DNA of 64,000 bases from Arabiibacter massiliensis (GCF_900169505.1 NZ_LT827021.1:2108001-2172000), one strand, 5' to 3'; counted from the stretch's first letter, positions 1 to 9,065 are shown. The notes: generated by a model not told the origin, from the letters alone. Made by a program: numbers and translations.

Positions 1-30
1 CGGCGCCGGCGGCTGCGCTCAGATACGGAA

Positions 31-79
31 AAGCGGCGCGCGGGGGCGAGGATGCTCCCCCGCTCTCGCGTCGCCGCTT
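31..79 (-). terminator. Probable rho-independent terminator after the YtxH-like gene
   Basis: An imperfect GC-rich inverted repeat (outer arms AAGCGGCG and CGCCGCTT, inner arms rich in G and C) starts about 20 bases beyond the stop of the minus-strand gene at 99. Read on the minus strand it is followed by CTTTTCC. The window's first 30 bases hold nothing else recognisable. Confidence 0.5.
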
Positions 80-98
80 CGCTTCGATACCGCCTGCG

Positions 99-647
99 TT
101 ACTGGGCGTCGGCCGGCTTGTCGCCGCCGATCTTCTCGGCCGCGTCCTCCGCCTTGTCCTTCACCGCATCGGCGACGTCCTGCGCCTTGTCCTGCACGGC
201 GTCGACGGCCTCATGCGCCGTGTCGGCCGCAACCGGGATGGTGTCGCTTACCGTCTCGTGCGCCTGCTCGGCGTTCTTGGCCACCTGCGAGGCGATGCGC
301 TGGCGCGCGGCCTCGATCTTGTCGCGCAGCTCGTCGTTCTTCTGCGAGAACGCCGGCTTGATGTTCTCGGCGGCGTCCTGCACCCGCTGCGTGGCCTGGC
401 CGTACAGCTCCTGGCCCTTGGCGGCCACATCCTGCACGACCTCCTGGCCCTTGGCCGCGGCCTCGTGGTACGCGTGCTGCACGTTCGAACCGGCCTGAGC
501 GCCGAGCTCCTGGGCCTCGCCCCATGCGGCGTTCACCTTGTCCGTGACTATGGCCCGCGTCTCCTGACCCGAGCGGGGAGCGTACAGAAGCGCGATGGCC
601 GCGCCTGCGAGCCCGCCGGCCAGGAAAGCACCTAGTTTGTTGCCCAT
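99..647 (-). CDS. YtxH domain-containing protein
   Basis: 182-residue protein. The N-terminal stretch GAFLAGGLAGAAIALLYAPRSG is a glycine/alanine-rich membrane segment ending in the YAPRSG motif typical of YtxH proteins. The rest is a long, highly charged alanine-rich amphipathic region with heptad-like repeats such as DAVKDKAEDAAEK, resembling LEA or apolipoprotein-type helices. The start is the ATG at 647 because AAAGGAGG lies at the right distance upstream; an upstream in-frame extension lacks this. Family function is loosely linked to the general stress response and the envelope; the exact role is unknown. It appears monocistronic, with hairpins on both sides. Confidence 0.8.
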   Translation of the reverse strand: MGNKLGAFLAGGLAGAAIALLYAPRSGQETRAIVTDKVNAAWGEAQELGAQAGSNVQHAYHEAAAKGQEVVQDVAAKGQELYGQATQRVQDAAENIKPAFSQKNDELRDKIEAARQRIASQVAKNAEQAHETVSDTIPVAADTAHEAVDAVQDKAQDVADAVKDKAEDAAEKIGGDKPADAQ

Positions 648-789
648 GACTGCCTCCTTTGGACGTTTGTCTGTGCAGACCATTATAGGGGCAGGTGCCG
701 CCGGCAGGAGGGGAAAACACAGGCGCAATAGAATTCAGTTGCCGTTTCGTTGAATGAGACAAAGGGACGGGGATAATGGCATGCGCACG

Positions 790-844
790 ATCTTCGCTCC
801 GAAAACACGCCTCGTGCGCTGAGGCGTGTTTTCGGAGCGAAGAT
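790..844. repeat. Hairpin repeat, family A copy 1
   Basis: Perfect 24-bp inverted repeat (starts ATCTTCGCTCCG) around a 7-base loop GTGCGCT, between ddl and the YtxH gene. A further pair of outer arms, AAGGGACGGGG near 766 and CCCCGTCCCTT near 865-875, encloses it. The same element is found at 51904 with the loop in reverse complement, and relatives lie at 19601, 33716 and 55086. There is no T-run on either side, so it is not a textbook terminator. Confidence 0.85.
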
Positions 845-873
845 GCGCTTGGATGAGACGACTGCCCCGTCCC

Positions 874-1863
874 TTACGCGTACTGGGACACCAGTTCGTC
901 GAGGACCTTCGGGAGGGAGAGGCCGGCGGCTTCGCAGGCGGCGGGGAACAGGGAGCGCTCGGCCATGCCGGGCGACACGTTCACCTCGAAGACGCGGGCC
1001 TGGGCGCCGTCCCAGATGAGGTCGATGCGGGCGAGGTCGCGCACGTTGTAGGCGCGGTACACCTCCAGCGCTGCGCGCTCGATCTCGGCGCGGATGGCCT
1101 GGGCGTCGGCCTCGTCGGGCGCGAGCGAGACGTTGCGCACGGGCGCGAAGCACTCCACGGCGCCGGGCGTCATGCGGGCCTCGGTGTCGTACATGCCGCT
1201 CTTCGGCACGATCTCCACCGGGGGCAGCGCGTAGGCGTCCCAACCGGTGCCCAGCACGGAAACGGCCATCTCCACGCCGTCGATCCACTGCTCGATGACC
1301 ACGGCCTCGTCGAACGAGAGCGCGTCGAGGATGGCCTCGCCCAGCTCGTCGATCGAGTCCACCTTGTGCACGCCCATGGCGGACCCGCCGTGCGCGGGCT
1401 TCACGGCCACAGGGTAGCCGCCGATCACGCGCTGTTCCACCAGGTCGAGCGCCGTGGCCGCGCCCATGTCCTTGAACGCGTCGCGCGCGATGTAGAGGCC
1501 CTGCGGCCACGACGCCACGGGGGCCTCGCCGGTGATGGCGCGGTAGACGGCCATCTCGGAGTGCATGGAATCCTTGTTCCACGCGCGCTGGCAGACGCTC
1601 GATGGCGAGCCTACGAAGGGGATGTCCAGGAACTCGAGCAGGCTCTGGATGGTGCCGTCCTCGCCGTGCTTGCCATGCAGGGCGCTGTAGCACACGTCGG
1701 GGCGCTCGCTGCGCAGCGTGGGCACGAGCTCGCTCGTGGTGTCGAGCGGCACCGCCTTGTGGCCGGCCTCCTCGAGCGCCGCGCACACGCATCTGCCGCT
1801 GGCCAGGGAGAACTCGCGCTCGAACGACGCGCCGCCCATCAACACTGCAACTTTGAGGCCCAT
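874..1863 (-). CDS. ddl: D-alanine--D-alanine ligase
   Basis: 329 residues, normal for the family. It joins two D-alanines with ATP hydrolysis to give the dipeptide end of peptidoglycan precursors, in the cytoplasm. The N-terminal VAVLMGGASFEREFSLASG is the family signature. The ATP-grasp core includes the glycine-rich loop GGSAMGVHKV (about residues 160-170), and the C-terminal metal and substrate region reads EVNVSPGMAERSLFP. ATG at 1863 is preceded by AAAGGAAG. It lies 100 bases downstream of the aminotransferase gene, with a dispersed repeat between, so cotranscription is uncertain. It is separated from other cell-wall genes, which are not in this window. Confidence 0.93.
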   Translation of the reverse strand: MGLKVAVLMGGASFEREFSLASGRCVCAALEEAGHKAVPLDTTSELVPTLRSERPDVCYSALHGKHGEDGTIQSLLEFLDIPFVGSPSSVCQRAWNKDSMHSEMAVYRAITGEAPVASWPQGLYIARDAFKDMGAATALDLVEQRVIGGYPVAVKPAHGGSAMGVHKVDSIDELGEAILDALSFDEAVVIEQWIDGVEMAVSVLGTGWDAYALPPVEIVPKSGMYDTEARMTPGAVECFAPVRNVSLAPDEADAQAIRAEIERAALEVYRAYNVRDLARIDLIWDGAQARVFEVNVSPGMAERSLFPAACEAAGLSLPKVLDELVSQYA

Positions 1864-1910
1864 TGTGGCTTCCTTTCGGTTCGTTCAACCTGCTCAACCG
1901 GCGGGCCTTT

Positions 1911-1963
1911 CGGCTGGCGCCGCGGGGGATCCTTCGACTCGCTTCGCTCGCTCAGGATGACAA
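1911..1963. repeat. Dispersed repeat, copy 1 (GGATCCTTCGACTC type)
   Basis: The block CGGCTGGCGCCGCGGGGGAT followed by CCTTCGACTC and ending in GCTCAGGATGACAA recurs almost exactly at 63833-63893. It fills the gap between the aminotransferase stop and the ddl start. No open frame is plausible here. Confidence 0.75.
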
Positions 1964-1964
1964 A

Positions 1965-3230
1965 TTATTCCGCCTTGATGGCGCCGGCGTCGAGGAATGC
2001 GCGGTAGAGTTCCAGGCGGTCGTTGATGACGGCGGCGAGGCGCTTGATGGCTTCGGCCAGGTTCTCGGGGCTCTCGTAGCAGAACGCGATGCGCATGCAG
2101 TTCCTGCCGGTCTTCCCATCTGCGAAGAAGCCGTCGCCGGGCGTGTACGTCACGCCGTTCTCCAACGCCACCGACAGCATGGAGCCGGTATCCACGTAGC
2201 TCGGCAGCGTCACCCACACGAAGAACCCGCCTTCGGGACGCGTCCAGGTGGCCTCAGCCGGGAAGTGCTCGTCGAGCGCGGCCAGCATAGCGTCGCGGCG
2301 CGTGCGGTAGGTGTCCACGAACTTCTGCAGCGTCTTCTGCCACGGGGTGTCGGTGAAGTAGTGCTCCACCACCACCTGGTTGAACGCGCTGCCGCAGAGG
2401 TCGGTGCCCTGCTTCACCAGGTTGATCTTGGCCAGCACGCTCTTCGGCGCAGCAATCCAGCCGGTACGCAGGCCCGGCGCGAACACCTTCGACACCGTGC
2501 CCAGGTACACCACGTCGTCCGAAAGCGCCTTGAGCGGCAGCACGTGGCCGCCGTCGTAGCGCAGCCGGCCGTAGGGATCGTCCTCCACCATCATGAAGCC
2601 GTACTCGTCGGCCAGCTCCAGCAGGCGCTTGCGGCGGGCGGGCACCATGGTCACGCCGCCGGGATTCTGGAAGTTCGGGATGGTGTAGAGGAACTTGAGG
2701 CGCGGATTGCCCTTGCCGATGCGCGCGAGCTCCTCTTCCAGCAGGTCCATGCGCATGCCCTCGTCGTCGAAGGAGATGCAGCGCACGTCGGGCTCGTAGG
2801 CGCTGAACGCCTGGAGCGCGCCCAGGTAGGTGGGACCCTCGGCCAGCACGATGTCGCCGGGGTTCAAAAACGTCTTGGCCATGAGGTCGAGCGCCTCTTG
2901 GGCGCCCGTGGTGATGAGGACGTTCTCGGGCTTGGCGCGCACGCCGATGTCGCGCATGAGGTCGCAGAATACCTGCTTCGTCTCCACGCGGCCGTCGGTG
3001 GAGCCGTACTGCAGCGCCACGGCGCGCTCGTCGTCGCAGGCGGCGCGCGTGGCCGTGCGGATGGCGGCGTGCGGAAGCAGCGAGACGTCGGGCATGCCGC
3101 CGGACAGCGAGATGATGTTGGGGTTCGACGCGGCGGCGAACAGGTCGCGCACGGCCGACGAGCGCATCTTGACGACGCGTTCGGCGATCTTGTCGCTCGT
3201 CTGGTCGAATGTGAGGTGAGCCGTGGTCAT
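1965..3230 (-). CDS. PLP-dependent aminotransferase, class I/II (2-aminoadipate/aromatic type)
   Basis: 421 residues. Fold-type I aminotransferase with the small-domain start NIISLSGGMPDVSLLP, the cofactor region ITTGAQEALDLMAKTF, the motif TIPNFQNPGG and the Schiff-base lysine region GTVSKVFAPGLRTGWI (about residue 245). This pattern is that of the stand-alone PLP domain related to MocR regulators and 2-aminoadipate transaminases, but no DNA-binding domain is fused. The substrate cannot be told from sequence. The ATG at 3230 lies four bases after the stop of the preceding small gene and has no clear ribosome site of its own, so translation is probably coupled. Confidence 0.85.
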   Translation of the reverse strand: MTTAHLTFDQTSDKIAERVVKMRSSAVRDLFAAASNPNIISLSGGMPDVSLLPHAAIRTATRAACDDERAVALQYGSTDGRVETKQVFCDLMRDIGVRAKPENVLITTGAQEALDLMAKTFLNPGDIVLAEGPTYLGALQAFSAYEPDVRCISFDDEGMRMDLLEEELARIGKGNPRLKFLYTIPNFQNPGGVTMVPARRKRLLELADEYGFMMVEDDPYGRLRYDGGHVLPLKALSDDVVYLGTVSKVFAPGLRTGWIAAPKSVLAKINLVKQGTDLCGSAFNQVVVEHYFTDTPWQKTLQKFVDTYRTRRDAMLAALDEHFPAEATWTRPEGGFFVWVTLPSYVDTGSMLSVALENGVTYTPGDGFFADGKTGRNCMRIAFCYESPENLAEAIKRLAAVINDRLELYRAFLDAGAIKAE

Positions 3231-3234
3231 TGCG

Positions 3235-3663
3235 CTAGGGTACCACCACCGCGTTAAGGTAGTCCACGGCGTCGCGAAAAGCCCGCAAAGCAATCAAATC
3301 GTCGGTGAAGCTCACCTGGACGCAGGCGCGTCCCGCCTGCTCGTCCGTCCATTCAGTCGTGCCCACGTATACGGCGTCGCGGGCGCGCTGTCCGCAAGAC
3401 GCCGCAGACCGCGTCTGCAAGTCGATGACCAGGTGCTCCAGCAGATGCGGGAGCGACGTGCGATCCATCACGGCCGCGAACGTGTCGCCGACCTCGTTCA
3501 CGCAGGCATGGCGCGGAAGGTCGGGGAAGTCGGCGCGCACGCGGGCGGCGAGAGCCGGCGTGGTCATGCGCGGCGCACCCGGAGCCACGAGCACGTCGCA
3601 GGCCACGCGGCCGGAGCGCACGACGAGGCGCTCCACGGAGAGCGCGGGCGCGGCATCGCTCAT
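3235..3663 (-). CDS. Stand-alone cyanophycin-synthetase-N-terminus-like protein
   Basis: 142 residues. The segment LPHLLEHLVIDLQTR followed by YVGTTEWTDEQAGRACVQVSF resembles the small N-terminal domain of cyanophycin synthetases, where a HVLEHVALELQ motif precedes a beta-rich stretch. The catalytic ATP-grasp and Mur-ligase parts are absent and no neighbour supplies them. Its ATG overlaps the TGA of the membrane-protein gene upstream (ATGA), and the aminotransferase follows four bases later, so the three are one translational unit after serS. Family assignment is by eye from these motifs; function is unknown. Confidence 0.6.
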   Translation of the reverse strand: MSDAAPALSVERLVVRSGRVACDVLVAPGAPRMTTPALAARVRADFPDLPRHACVNEVGDTFAAVMDRTSLPHLLEHLVIDLQTRSAASCGQRARDAVYVGTTEWTDEQAGRACVQVSFTDDLIALRAFRDAVDYLNAVVVP

Positions 3664-4412
3664 GCCGGGTGGTCGCTCACGTCGAAGGCCCCGAGCGGGT
3701 TCGCGGACGCGGAGTCATCGGAGTCGTCGGAGGGCTCCGGCTCGGGAGCGGCGGGGGCGGGGGCGCCCTCGGCTTCGGGCTGCGACTCGGCCTCGGCCTC
3801 AGGCGCCGCCGCGGGCTCGGGTTCCGGCTCGGCCACGGCCGCATCGGCCCGCGGCGCGGCCGCGGAATCATGGGAAAGGCGGTCGAGCACCGTCACGCCC
3901 TCCGCCTGCGCGGGCTCTTCCTGCGGCTGGCCCTGCACGGCGCGCGCCGCCTGATCCCACATCCACGCAATATCGTCCACGAGCGTCAGCAGCCACGAGT
4001 AGCCGTCGCCTTCGGTGATGACCAGCTGCGTGCGGTCGAGCGAGAACCGGTAGCGGCCCTGCCCTTCCAGCGATCCGAATGTGAAGGAAAGCGTCTTCGC
4101 CACGGGGTCGATGGCGTAGGCGTAGGACACGTCGTCGGTGAGGTTGATGCGCTCGCCGTCGATGACGACGACGGCCGGCGTGCCGTGCGCCTGCCACTCG
4201 CCCTGGAACTCCGCGGCGTCGTCGTAGCGCAGCCAGCGGTCCCACGAGAACGTGCCCACCACCGCCACGATGATCGCGACCAGCACGAGCGCGACCACGA
4301 GCGGCCAGCGCCGCTTGCGCGCGACGGGACGCCGCCCGGTCGTTCCCGTCCGGGCGGCGCTCGCTTCGTCCTTCTTCTTCGGCTGGTCGGTCCGCTTGCG
4401 CTTGGTTGCCAC
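3660..4412 (-). CDS. Single-pass membrane protein with acidic tail, unknown function
   Basis: 250 residues. A lysine/arginine-rich cytoplasmic N-terminus (residues 1-34) is followed by one membrane helix (WPLVVALVLVAIIVAVVGTF, about 35-54). An extracytoplasmic beta-rich domain follows (about 60-165), reading like a lipocalin-like or DUF-type sheet with FQGEWQAHGT and YRFSLDRTQLVITEGD. The last 80 residues are low-complexity Pro/Glu/Ala. The start codon is GTG at 4412 with AGGGGAAA ten bases upstream, 12 bases after the serS stop. I do not recognise the family. Confidence 0.65.
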   Translation of the reverse strand: MATKRKRTDQPKKKDEASAARTGTTGRRPVARKRRWPLVVALVLVAIIVAVVGTFSWDRWLRYDDAAEFQGEWQAHGTPAVVVIDGERINLTDDVSYAYAIDPVAKTLSFTFGSLEGQGRYRFSLDRTQLVITEGDGYSWLLTLVDDIAWMWDQAARAVQGQPQEEPAQAEGVTVLDRLSHDSAAAPRADAAVAEPEPEPAAAPEAEAESQPEAEGAPAPAAPEPEPSDDSDDSASANPLGAFDVSDHPA

Positions 4413-4424
4413 GCGTCGTTTCCC

Positions 4425-5714
4425 CTACTCGGGCGCGATGACCTCGACGCCGCCCATGTAGGGCACCAGCACGTCGGGAACCTTGATGGTGCCGTCGGCC
4501 TGCTGGTAGTTCTCGATGACGGCGGCCATCGTGCGGCCCACGGCCAGGCCGGAGCCGTTCAGCGTGTGCACGTAGCGCGAGCCCTTGAACGCGGCCGGGT
4601 CGCGGTACTTGATGTTCGCGCGGCGCGCCTGGAAGTCGGTGCAGTTGGAGCACGACGAGATCTCCTTGTAGCCGTTGTAGCTGGGCAGCCACACCTCCAA
4701 ATCGTAGGTCTTGGCGGCCGAGAACCCGATGTCGCCCGTGCACAGGCTGATCACGCGGTACGGCAGGCCCAGCAGCTGCAGGATGTTCTCGGCGTCGGCC
4801 ACCATGGCCTCGAGGTCGTCGTAGCTCTCCTCGGGCTTGGCGTACTTCACCATCTCCACCTTGTCGAACTGGTGCACGCGGATGAGCCCGCGCGTGTCGC
4901 GGCCCGCGCTGCCGGCCTCCTCGCGGAAGCACGGCGTGAACGCGCAGTATTTGAGCGGCAGCTGGCTGGCGTCGAGCACCTCGCCGGCGTGGATATTCGT
5001 GAGCTGCACCTCGGCCGTGGGGATGAGGTAGAGGCCCTCCGTGGTGTGGAACAGGTCCTCCTCGAACTTCGGCAGCTGGCCGGTGCCGGTGAGCGTCTCG
5101 GCGTTGGCCATGGCCGGGCACCACCACTCCTTGTAGCCGCGAGAGGTGTGCGTGTCGGCCATGAAGTTGATGAGCGCGCGCTCGAGGCGGGCGCCGAGGC
5201 CCCCCAGCAGGATGAAGCGGCTCGCGGCCAGCTTCACGGCGCGCTCGAAGTCGATGATGCCCAGCTCCGGCCCCAGGTCCCAGTGCGGCTTCATGGCGAA
5301 GCCCTCGGCGGCGAAGTCGCGCGGCATACCCCAGCGGCGCACCTCGGGGTTGTCGTTCTCGTCGGCGCCCACGGGCGTGGTGTCGGCGGGCATGTTGGGG
5401 GTGCGCATGAGCATATCGCGCAGGGCCTCGTCGGCCTCCTCGCGCTCCTTGCCCGCGCCGGCCAGCTCGTCGTTTATGGCGCGGACGCGCTCTTTGGCGG
5501 CCTCGGCCTCGTCTTTCTGGCCGGCGGCCATCATCTTGCCGATGGACTTCGATGCGGCGTTGCGCTCGGCCTGCAGCGCCTCCTCGCGCGCGATGGCGTC
5601 GCGGCGCGCCTCGTCAAGCTGGGAGAAGCGCGACGCGTCCCACGAAGCATTGCGGTTCTTCATCGCCTCGGCGACGGCTTCCTGGTTGTCGCGGACGAAC
5701 TTGATGTCGAGCAT
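4425..5714 (-). CDS. serS: Seryl-tRNA synthetase
   Basis: 429 residues, full length. It charges tRNA-Ser with serine in the cytoplasm. The N-terminal [20 protein letters not shown] begins the tRNA-binding coiled coil (about residues 1-105). The class II catalytic core carries the [15 protein letters not shown] region, motif 2 [20 protein letters not shown] and motif 3 [18 protein letters not shown]. The ATG at 5714 is chosen because GAGAAGGAG lies upstream and the protein starts as the family does; an in-frame extension reaches into the palindrome and is not real. A TATACT box lies at 5754-5759 (minus strand). It leads the operon ending with the aminotransferase. Confidence 0.95.
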   Translation of the reverse strand: MLDIKFVRDNQEAVAEAMKNRNASWDASRFSQLDEARRDAIAREEALQAERNAASKSIGKMMAAGQKDEAEAAKERVRAINDELAGAGKEREEADEALRDMLMRTPNMPADTTPVGADENDNPEVRRWGMPRDFAAEGFAMKPHWDLGPELGIIDFERAVKLAASRFILLGGLGARLERALINFMADTHTSRGYKEWWCPAMANAETLTGTGQLPKFEEDLFHTTEGLYLIPTAEVQLTNIHAGEVLDASQLPLKYCAFTPCFREEAGSAGRDTRGLIRVHQFDKVEMVKYAKPEESYDDLEAMVADAENILQLLGLPYRVISLCTGDIGFSAAKTYDLEVWLPSYNGYKEISSCSNCTDFQARRANIKYRDPAAFKGSRYVHTLNGSGLAVGRTMAAVIENYQQADGTIKVPDVLVPYMGGVEVIAPE

Positions 5715-5818
5715 GGTCGCGCTCCTTCTCGGTCGGTTTTGCGTGTTCGGCCCAGTATACCGCACGCCCGCCCCCCTCCGGGATTCCTTCACGCCGTCGG
5801 CAAAGGGGGACGGGGGAC

Positions 5819-5903
5819 GTGACAGCGGAGTGTCAGGGGGACGGTTCTCTTGACACCTGGTTCCGGTGTCAAGAGAACCGTCCCCCTGACACTCCGCTGT
5901 CAC
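5819..5903. repeat. Perfect 39-bp-arm palindrome
   Basis: Arms of 39 bases match exactly around the 7-base centre TGGTTCC. Each arm contains GTGTCAGGGGGACGG and GTTCTCTTGACACC blocks. It lies between the serS promoter and the 3' end of the hybrid kinase gene. GGGGACG/CGTCCCC stubs just outside extend the symmetry. Confidence 0.95.
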
Positions 5904-5915
5904 TCGTCCCCGCTG

Positions 5916-8570
5916 TCATCCCCTCACGTGCTCGAGGATGGAGGCGAGGACGCGGCGCATGTCGATGGGCTTGGAGAGGTGCGCGTTCATGCCGCTGGCC
6001 AGCGAAGCGCGCACGTCCTCGGAGAACGCGTTGGCCGACATGGCGATGATGGGCACGCCCGCGGCGTCGGCGCGCGCGAGGCCGCGGATGCAGCGGGTGG
6101 CGTCGTAGCCGTTCATGTTCGGCATCTGCACGTCCATGAGCACCACGTCGTAGAAGCCCTCGGCGGAGCCCTTGAACAGGTCGCACGCCTCGCGTCCGTC
6201 GCGAGCCCAATCCACCTTGAGGCCCGCCTCGGACAACAGCTCGCAGGCGATCTCGGCGTTCAGATCGTTGTCCTCGGCCAGAAGCACCCGCAGCCCGGCC
6301 AGATCGCCGGGATCGATGGCGGGCGGAACGGGCGCGGCCATCGCGGGGATGGACGACCGGCCCTTTTCGCCGGCGCGCGCGGCGGCGCCCTCCGAGCCGC
6401 GTCCGTCGGCGAACGCCTGCCGCTCCGTCTCCATGGCGATGCGCAGGTTGAGCGCCACCTTGAACGTGGTGCCCCTGCCTTCGGCGGAGTCCACATCGAT
6501 GCTCCCGCCCATGAGGCTCACGATGGTCTTGACGATGGGCATGCCGAGCCCCGTGCCCTGCTCGCGGGAGCGCCCCTCCATGACGAACGGCTCGAACAGG
6601 CGCTCCTGGAACTGCGCCGACATGCCGATGCCGTCATCGCTCACGACGAACGTGATCTGGCGGTACCCCATCACCGCGCCCGGCGAGACGGTACCCTCGA
6701 AGCGGACATGGCCCCCTGCGGGCGTGTACTTCACGGCGTTCGTCAGCAGGTTGAGCAACAGCTGCTTGAGGCGCATGGAATCGCCCACGAACACGCCTTC
6801 GGCCCCGTCGGGCATCCGCGCGTCCAGGTCGAGGCCCTTCGCCTCGCATTGCGCGCGCACCACCGCCAGGACGTCCTCGACGATGTCGGCCAGGCAGAAC
6901 GGCTCGCTGGTCAGGGTCATCTTGCCGTTCTCTATCTTCGACAGGTCGAGCACGTCGTTGATCAGCCCCAGCAGATGGTCGGACGCCGCGCCTATCTTGT
7001 CCAGGTTCTCGCGCGTCTTCACGGGGTCGTCCACGTTGCCGCGCGCGATCTGGAGCATCCCGATGATCACGTTCATCGGCGTGCGGATCTCGTGGCTCAT
7101 GCGGGAGAGGAACTCCGATTTCGCCTGGTTCGCCGATTCGGCGGCGTCCATGGCGTCCTTCATGGAGAGCTGGATCTTCTTGTCGGCGGTGGCGTCGCGC
7201 AGCACGATGAGCAGCTGGGGCTTCTCGTCGAACACGAGCGGCTTCACCGAATAGGCGGCCCAGCGCGTGCAGTCGGCCTCCGAGCCGCGGAACGAGAACT
7301 CGCCCTGTTCGAACCCGTCCACCTGGCCGGCCCTGATGCGGTCGAACAGCCTCGTGCCGCGCTCGGACAGGCGGATGGCGCGCGCGAGGTCGGGGTTCTT
7401 GAGGAAGTCGCGCATGGAGTAGCCGATGATGCTGCGCGCCTTCGCCACGATGGGCGTGACCTGCCCGTCCGCGGGCGAGTACAGGTTCACCGCCATCTCG
7501 ATGCTGTCGGAGAGCGCCTCGTAGAGCTGGGAGAGCATGTCGACGTTGCGCTCGCGCACGCGCCGCCGGTACGTGAAGAACGCAAGCAGGCCCACCGCCA
7601 CCAGGCAGACGATCACGATGCCGAACACCACCTGAAAGGTGGTGGCCACCACGTCGGCCTCGGCCCGCACGTTGCCCACCGGCACCACGCTGCACACGTA
7701 CCAATGGCCCTCGCCCACGGGGGCCACGCAGACGTAGCTGGCCTTCCCCTCGACGGGCGCGGCGATGAGCCCGGTCGCGCCGCTGTCCACCGTGTCGCGC
7801 AGCGAGCCGAGATCGGCGTTCTCCCGCGCCTTGAGGGAGCGCAGCGCGTCGCCCGCCTCCTCGGCCGAGTCGAACGACTCGGGGGCCGTGTAATGGGCGG
7901 CCTCGTCGAGGAAGTCGAAGATCGAGTCCCCCTGTGCAAGCGGCGCCTGCGTCTCGTCCCGAGGCGGCACGAGCACCTCGCCCGTATCCGCCTGGAACAG
8001 CATGAAGTAGCCCCGCCCGTCGAACATGTCGAGATGCCGGGGCAGCGTGAACATGCTGAGCGGGATCTGCACGTAGAGCGCGCCCGCCAGATCGCCGTCG
8101 AGGTAGAGGGGCTGCTGGGCCAGGCGCACGCACGCGCCCTCGTCGTTGACGAACGTGTCGGAGTACGAGGACTGTCCCTGGGAGAGCGCCGTCTCCTCGA
8201 ACTCGATGTCGGAGGTGGAGAACGGGGAGCCGTCGGCCGTGCGCCCGATGCCGTCGAGGCCCGCGAACGCCGCGTCGACGAAGCCGTTGCGATCGCGAAA
8301 AGCCGCGAGCGCGGGAACCACCTGATCGGGGTCGGCAACCTGCACGGCGAACGAGCCGATGGCGTTCTGCACCATGAACATGCGGTCGGACACCCCGCCC
8401 GCCGCCTGCTCGGTGAACGTGACCACCTGGTGCTCGGCGCTTTGGTTGAGCTTGCCTTCTATGAACGATGTGAGGCTGAGCACCGCGCACAGCACGAACG
8501 CGGCCAGCCCGACGACGGCAACGGCGACGACGACGCGCCGCCTCTGCTTCTCCCTGCTCACAGCATGCAT
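5916..8570 (-). CDS. Membrane hybrid sensor histidine kinase with receiver domain
   Basis: 884 residues. Order: membrane helix near residues 10-32; extracytoplasmic sensor region of about 280 residues (Cache-like by layout); second helix (FGIVIVCLVAVGLLAFFTY); a PAS-like region; HisKA with SHEIRTP (phospho-acceptor His493); HATPase with DDGIGMS and GTGLGMPIV; then a linker and receiver domain with phospho-acceptor Asp813 in VLMDVQMPNMNG. No transcription or enzymatic output is fused, so a separate Hpt or regulator is expected; the only Hpt seen is at 18040. The ATG at 8570 is preferred over one 24 bases upstream because GGAAGG sits 8 bases before it. Ligand unknown. Confidence 0.9.
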   Translation of the reverse strand: MHAVSREKQRRRVVVAVAVVGLAAFVLCAVLSLTSFIEGKLNQSAEHQVVTFTEQAAGGVSDRMFMVQNAIGSFAVQVADPDQVVPALAAFRDRNGFVDAAFAGLDGIGRTADGSPFSTSDIEFEETALSQGQSSYSDTFVNDEGACVRLAQQPLYLDGDLAGALYVQIPLSMFTLPRHLDMFDGRGYFMLFQADTGEVLVPPRDETQAPLAQGDSIFDFLDEAAHYTAPESFDSAEEAGDALRSLKARENADLGSLRDTVDSGATGLIAAPVEGKASYVCVAPVGEGHWYVCSVVPVGNVRAEADVVATTFQVVFGIVIVCLVAVGLLAFFTYRRRVRERNVDMLSQLYEALSDSIEMAVNLYSPADGQVTPIVAKARSIIGYSMRDFLKNPDLARAIRLSERGTRLFDRIRAGQVDGFEQGEFSFRGSEADCTRWAAYSVKPLVFDEKPQLLIVLRDATADKKIQLSMKDAMDAAESANQAKSEFLSRMSHEIRTPMNVIIGMLQIARGNVDDPVKTRENLDKIGAASDHLLGLINDVLDLSKIENGKMTLTSEPFCLADIVEDVLAVVRAQCEAKGLDLDARMPDGAEGVFVGDSMRLKQLLLNLLTNAVKYTPAGGHVRFEGTVSPGAVMGYRQITFVVSDDGIGMSAQFQERLFEPFVMEGRSREQGTGLGMPIVKTIVSLMGGSIDVDSAEGRGTTFKVALNLRIAMETERQAFADGRGSEGAAARAGEKGRSSIPAMAAPVPPAIDPGDLAGLRVLLAEDNDLNAEIACELLSEAGLKVDWARDGREACDLFKGSAEGFYDVVLMDVQMPNMNGYDATRCIRGLARADAAGVPIIAMSANAFSEDVRASLASGMNAHLSKPIDMRRVLASILEHVRG

Positions 8571-8736
8571 GCGCCAGCCCTTCCAGCCTTTCATCGAAGC
8601 ACGGTAGAGAATAAAGGAATATCGAAACTAAAGCCAGCTAATCGGCCGGGCATAGTATACTCTAACGCGTAAATCTAAATGGCCCGTGGAAACCATAGGA
8701 AGCCACGGTGAATCGAGAGGGAATAACGAGGTAGTC

Positions 8737-8937
8737 ATGGATTTCGGAGCGTTGTACGACTTTCTCTTCAACACCTACGCCGGCATCGGATGCCTGGTGG
8801 GGGCCGGCCTTGTCATCAGCCTCATCGCCTGCGTCATCATGGAGCGCCGCACGCGCAAGATCTTCGCCAGCCGCGAGGCCGACGAGGACGATTGGTCGTT
8901 CTTCGACGACGATGACGACGAGGGAGACGGCAAGTAG
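8737..8937 (+). CDS. Small single-pass membrane protein with poly-Asp tail
   Basis: 66 residues. It starts MDFGALYDFLFNTYAG, then one membrane helix (IGCLVGAGLVISLIACVIM), then a basic RRTRK stop-transfer and an acidic C-terminus with FFDDDDDEGDGK. The ATG at 8737 follows AACGAGG at good spacing; an in-frame ATG 51 bases upstream gives no membrane or motif gain. It is divergent from the hybrid kinase, and its own terminator follows at 9011. Function unknown; codon use and the clear ribosome site support a real gene. Confidence 0.65.
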   Translation: MDFGALYDFLFNTYAGIGCLVGAGLVISLIACVIMERRTRKIFASREADEDDWSFFDDDDDEGDGK

Positions 8938-9010
8938 GCCGCCCGCGCGTTTTCAGATTGTCAACCGAACAGCAGAGCTTTGCCATACACTTGGAGCATA
9001 CTGTTGCAAT

Positions 9011-9040
9011 CGCGGCGCCCGATGGCGCTGCGAGTTTTTT
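9011..9040 (+). terminator. Rho-independent terminator after the small membrane protein
   Basis: Stem CGCGGCGCC / GGCGCTGCG around CGAT, followed by six T residues at 9035-9040. It lies 25 bases before the pyridoxal kinase start, so it could also act as an attenuator for that gene. Confidence 0.65.
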
Positions 9041-9065
9041 CAGCCCTCGACCAGAAAGGCCGCTC

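Noticed and set aside
5715..5818. T-box leader before serS
   Set aside because: The region is about 100 bases, with a -10 box close to the gene, and has no T-box consensus or room for the stem structures.
5850..8672. Very long plus-strand open frame over the hybrid kinase gene
   Set aside because: It is the antisense shadow of the minus-strand kinase. Its translation is His/Arg/Val-rich without domains, as expected opposite a high-GC gene. The same holds for long frames at 13752-15782, 15751-18504 and 31548-34109.
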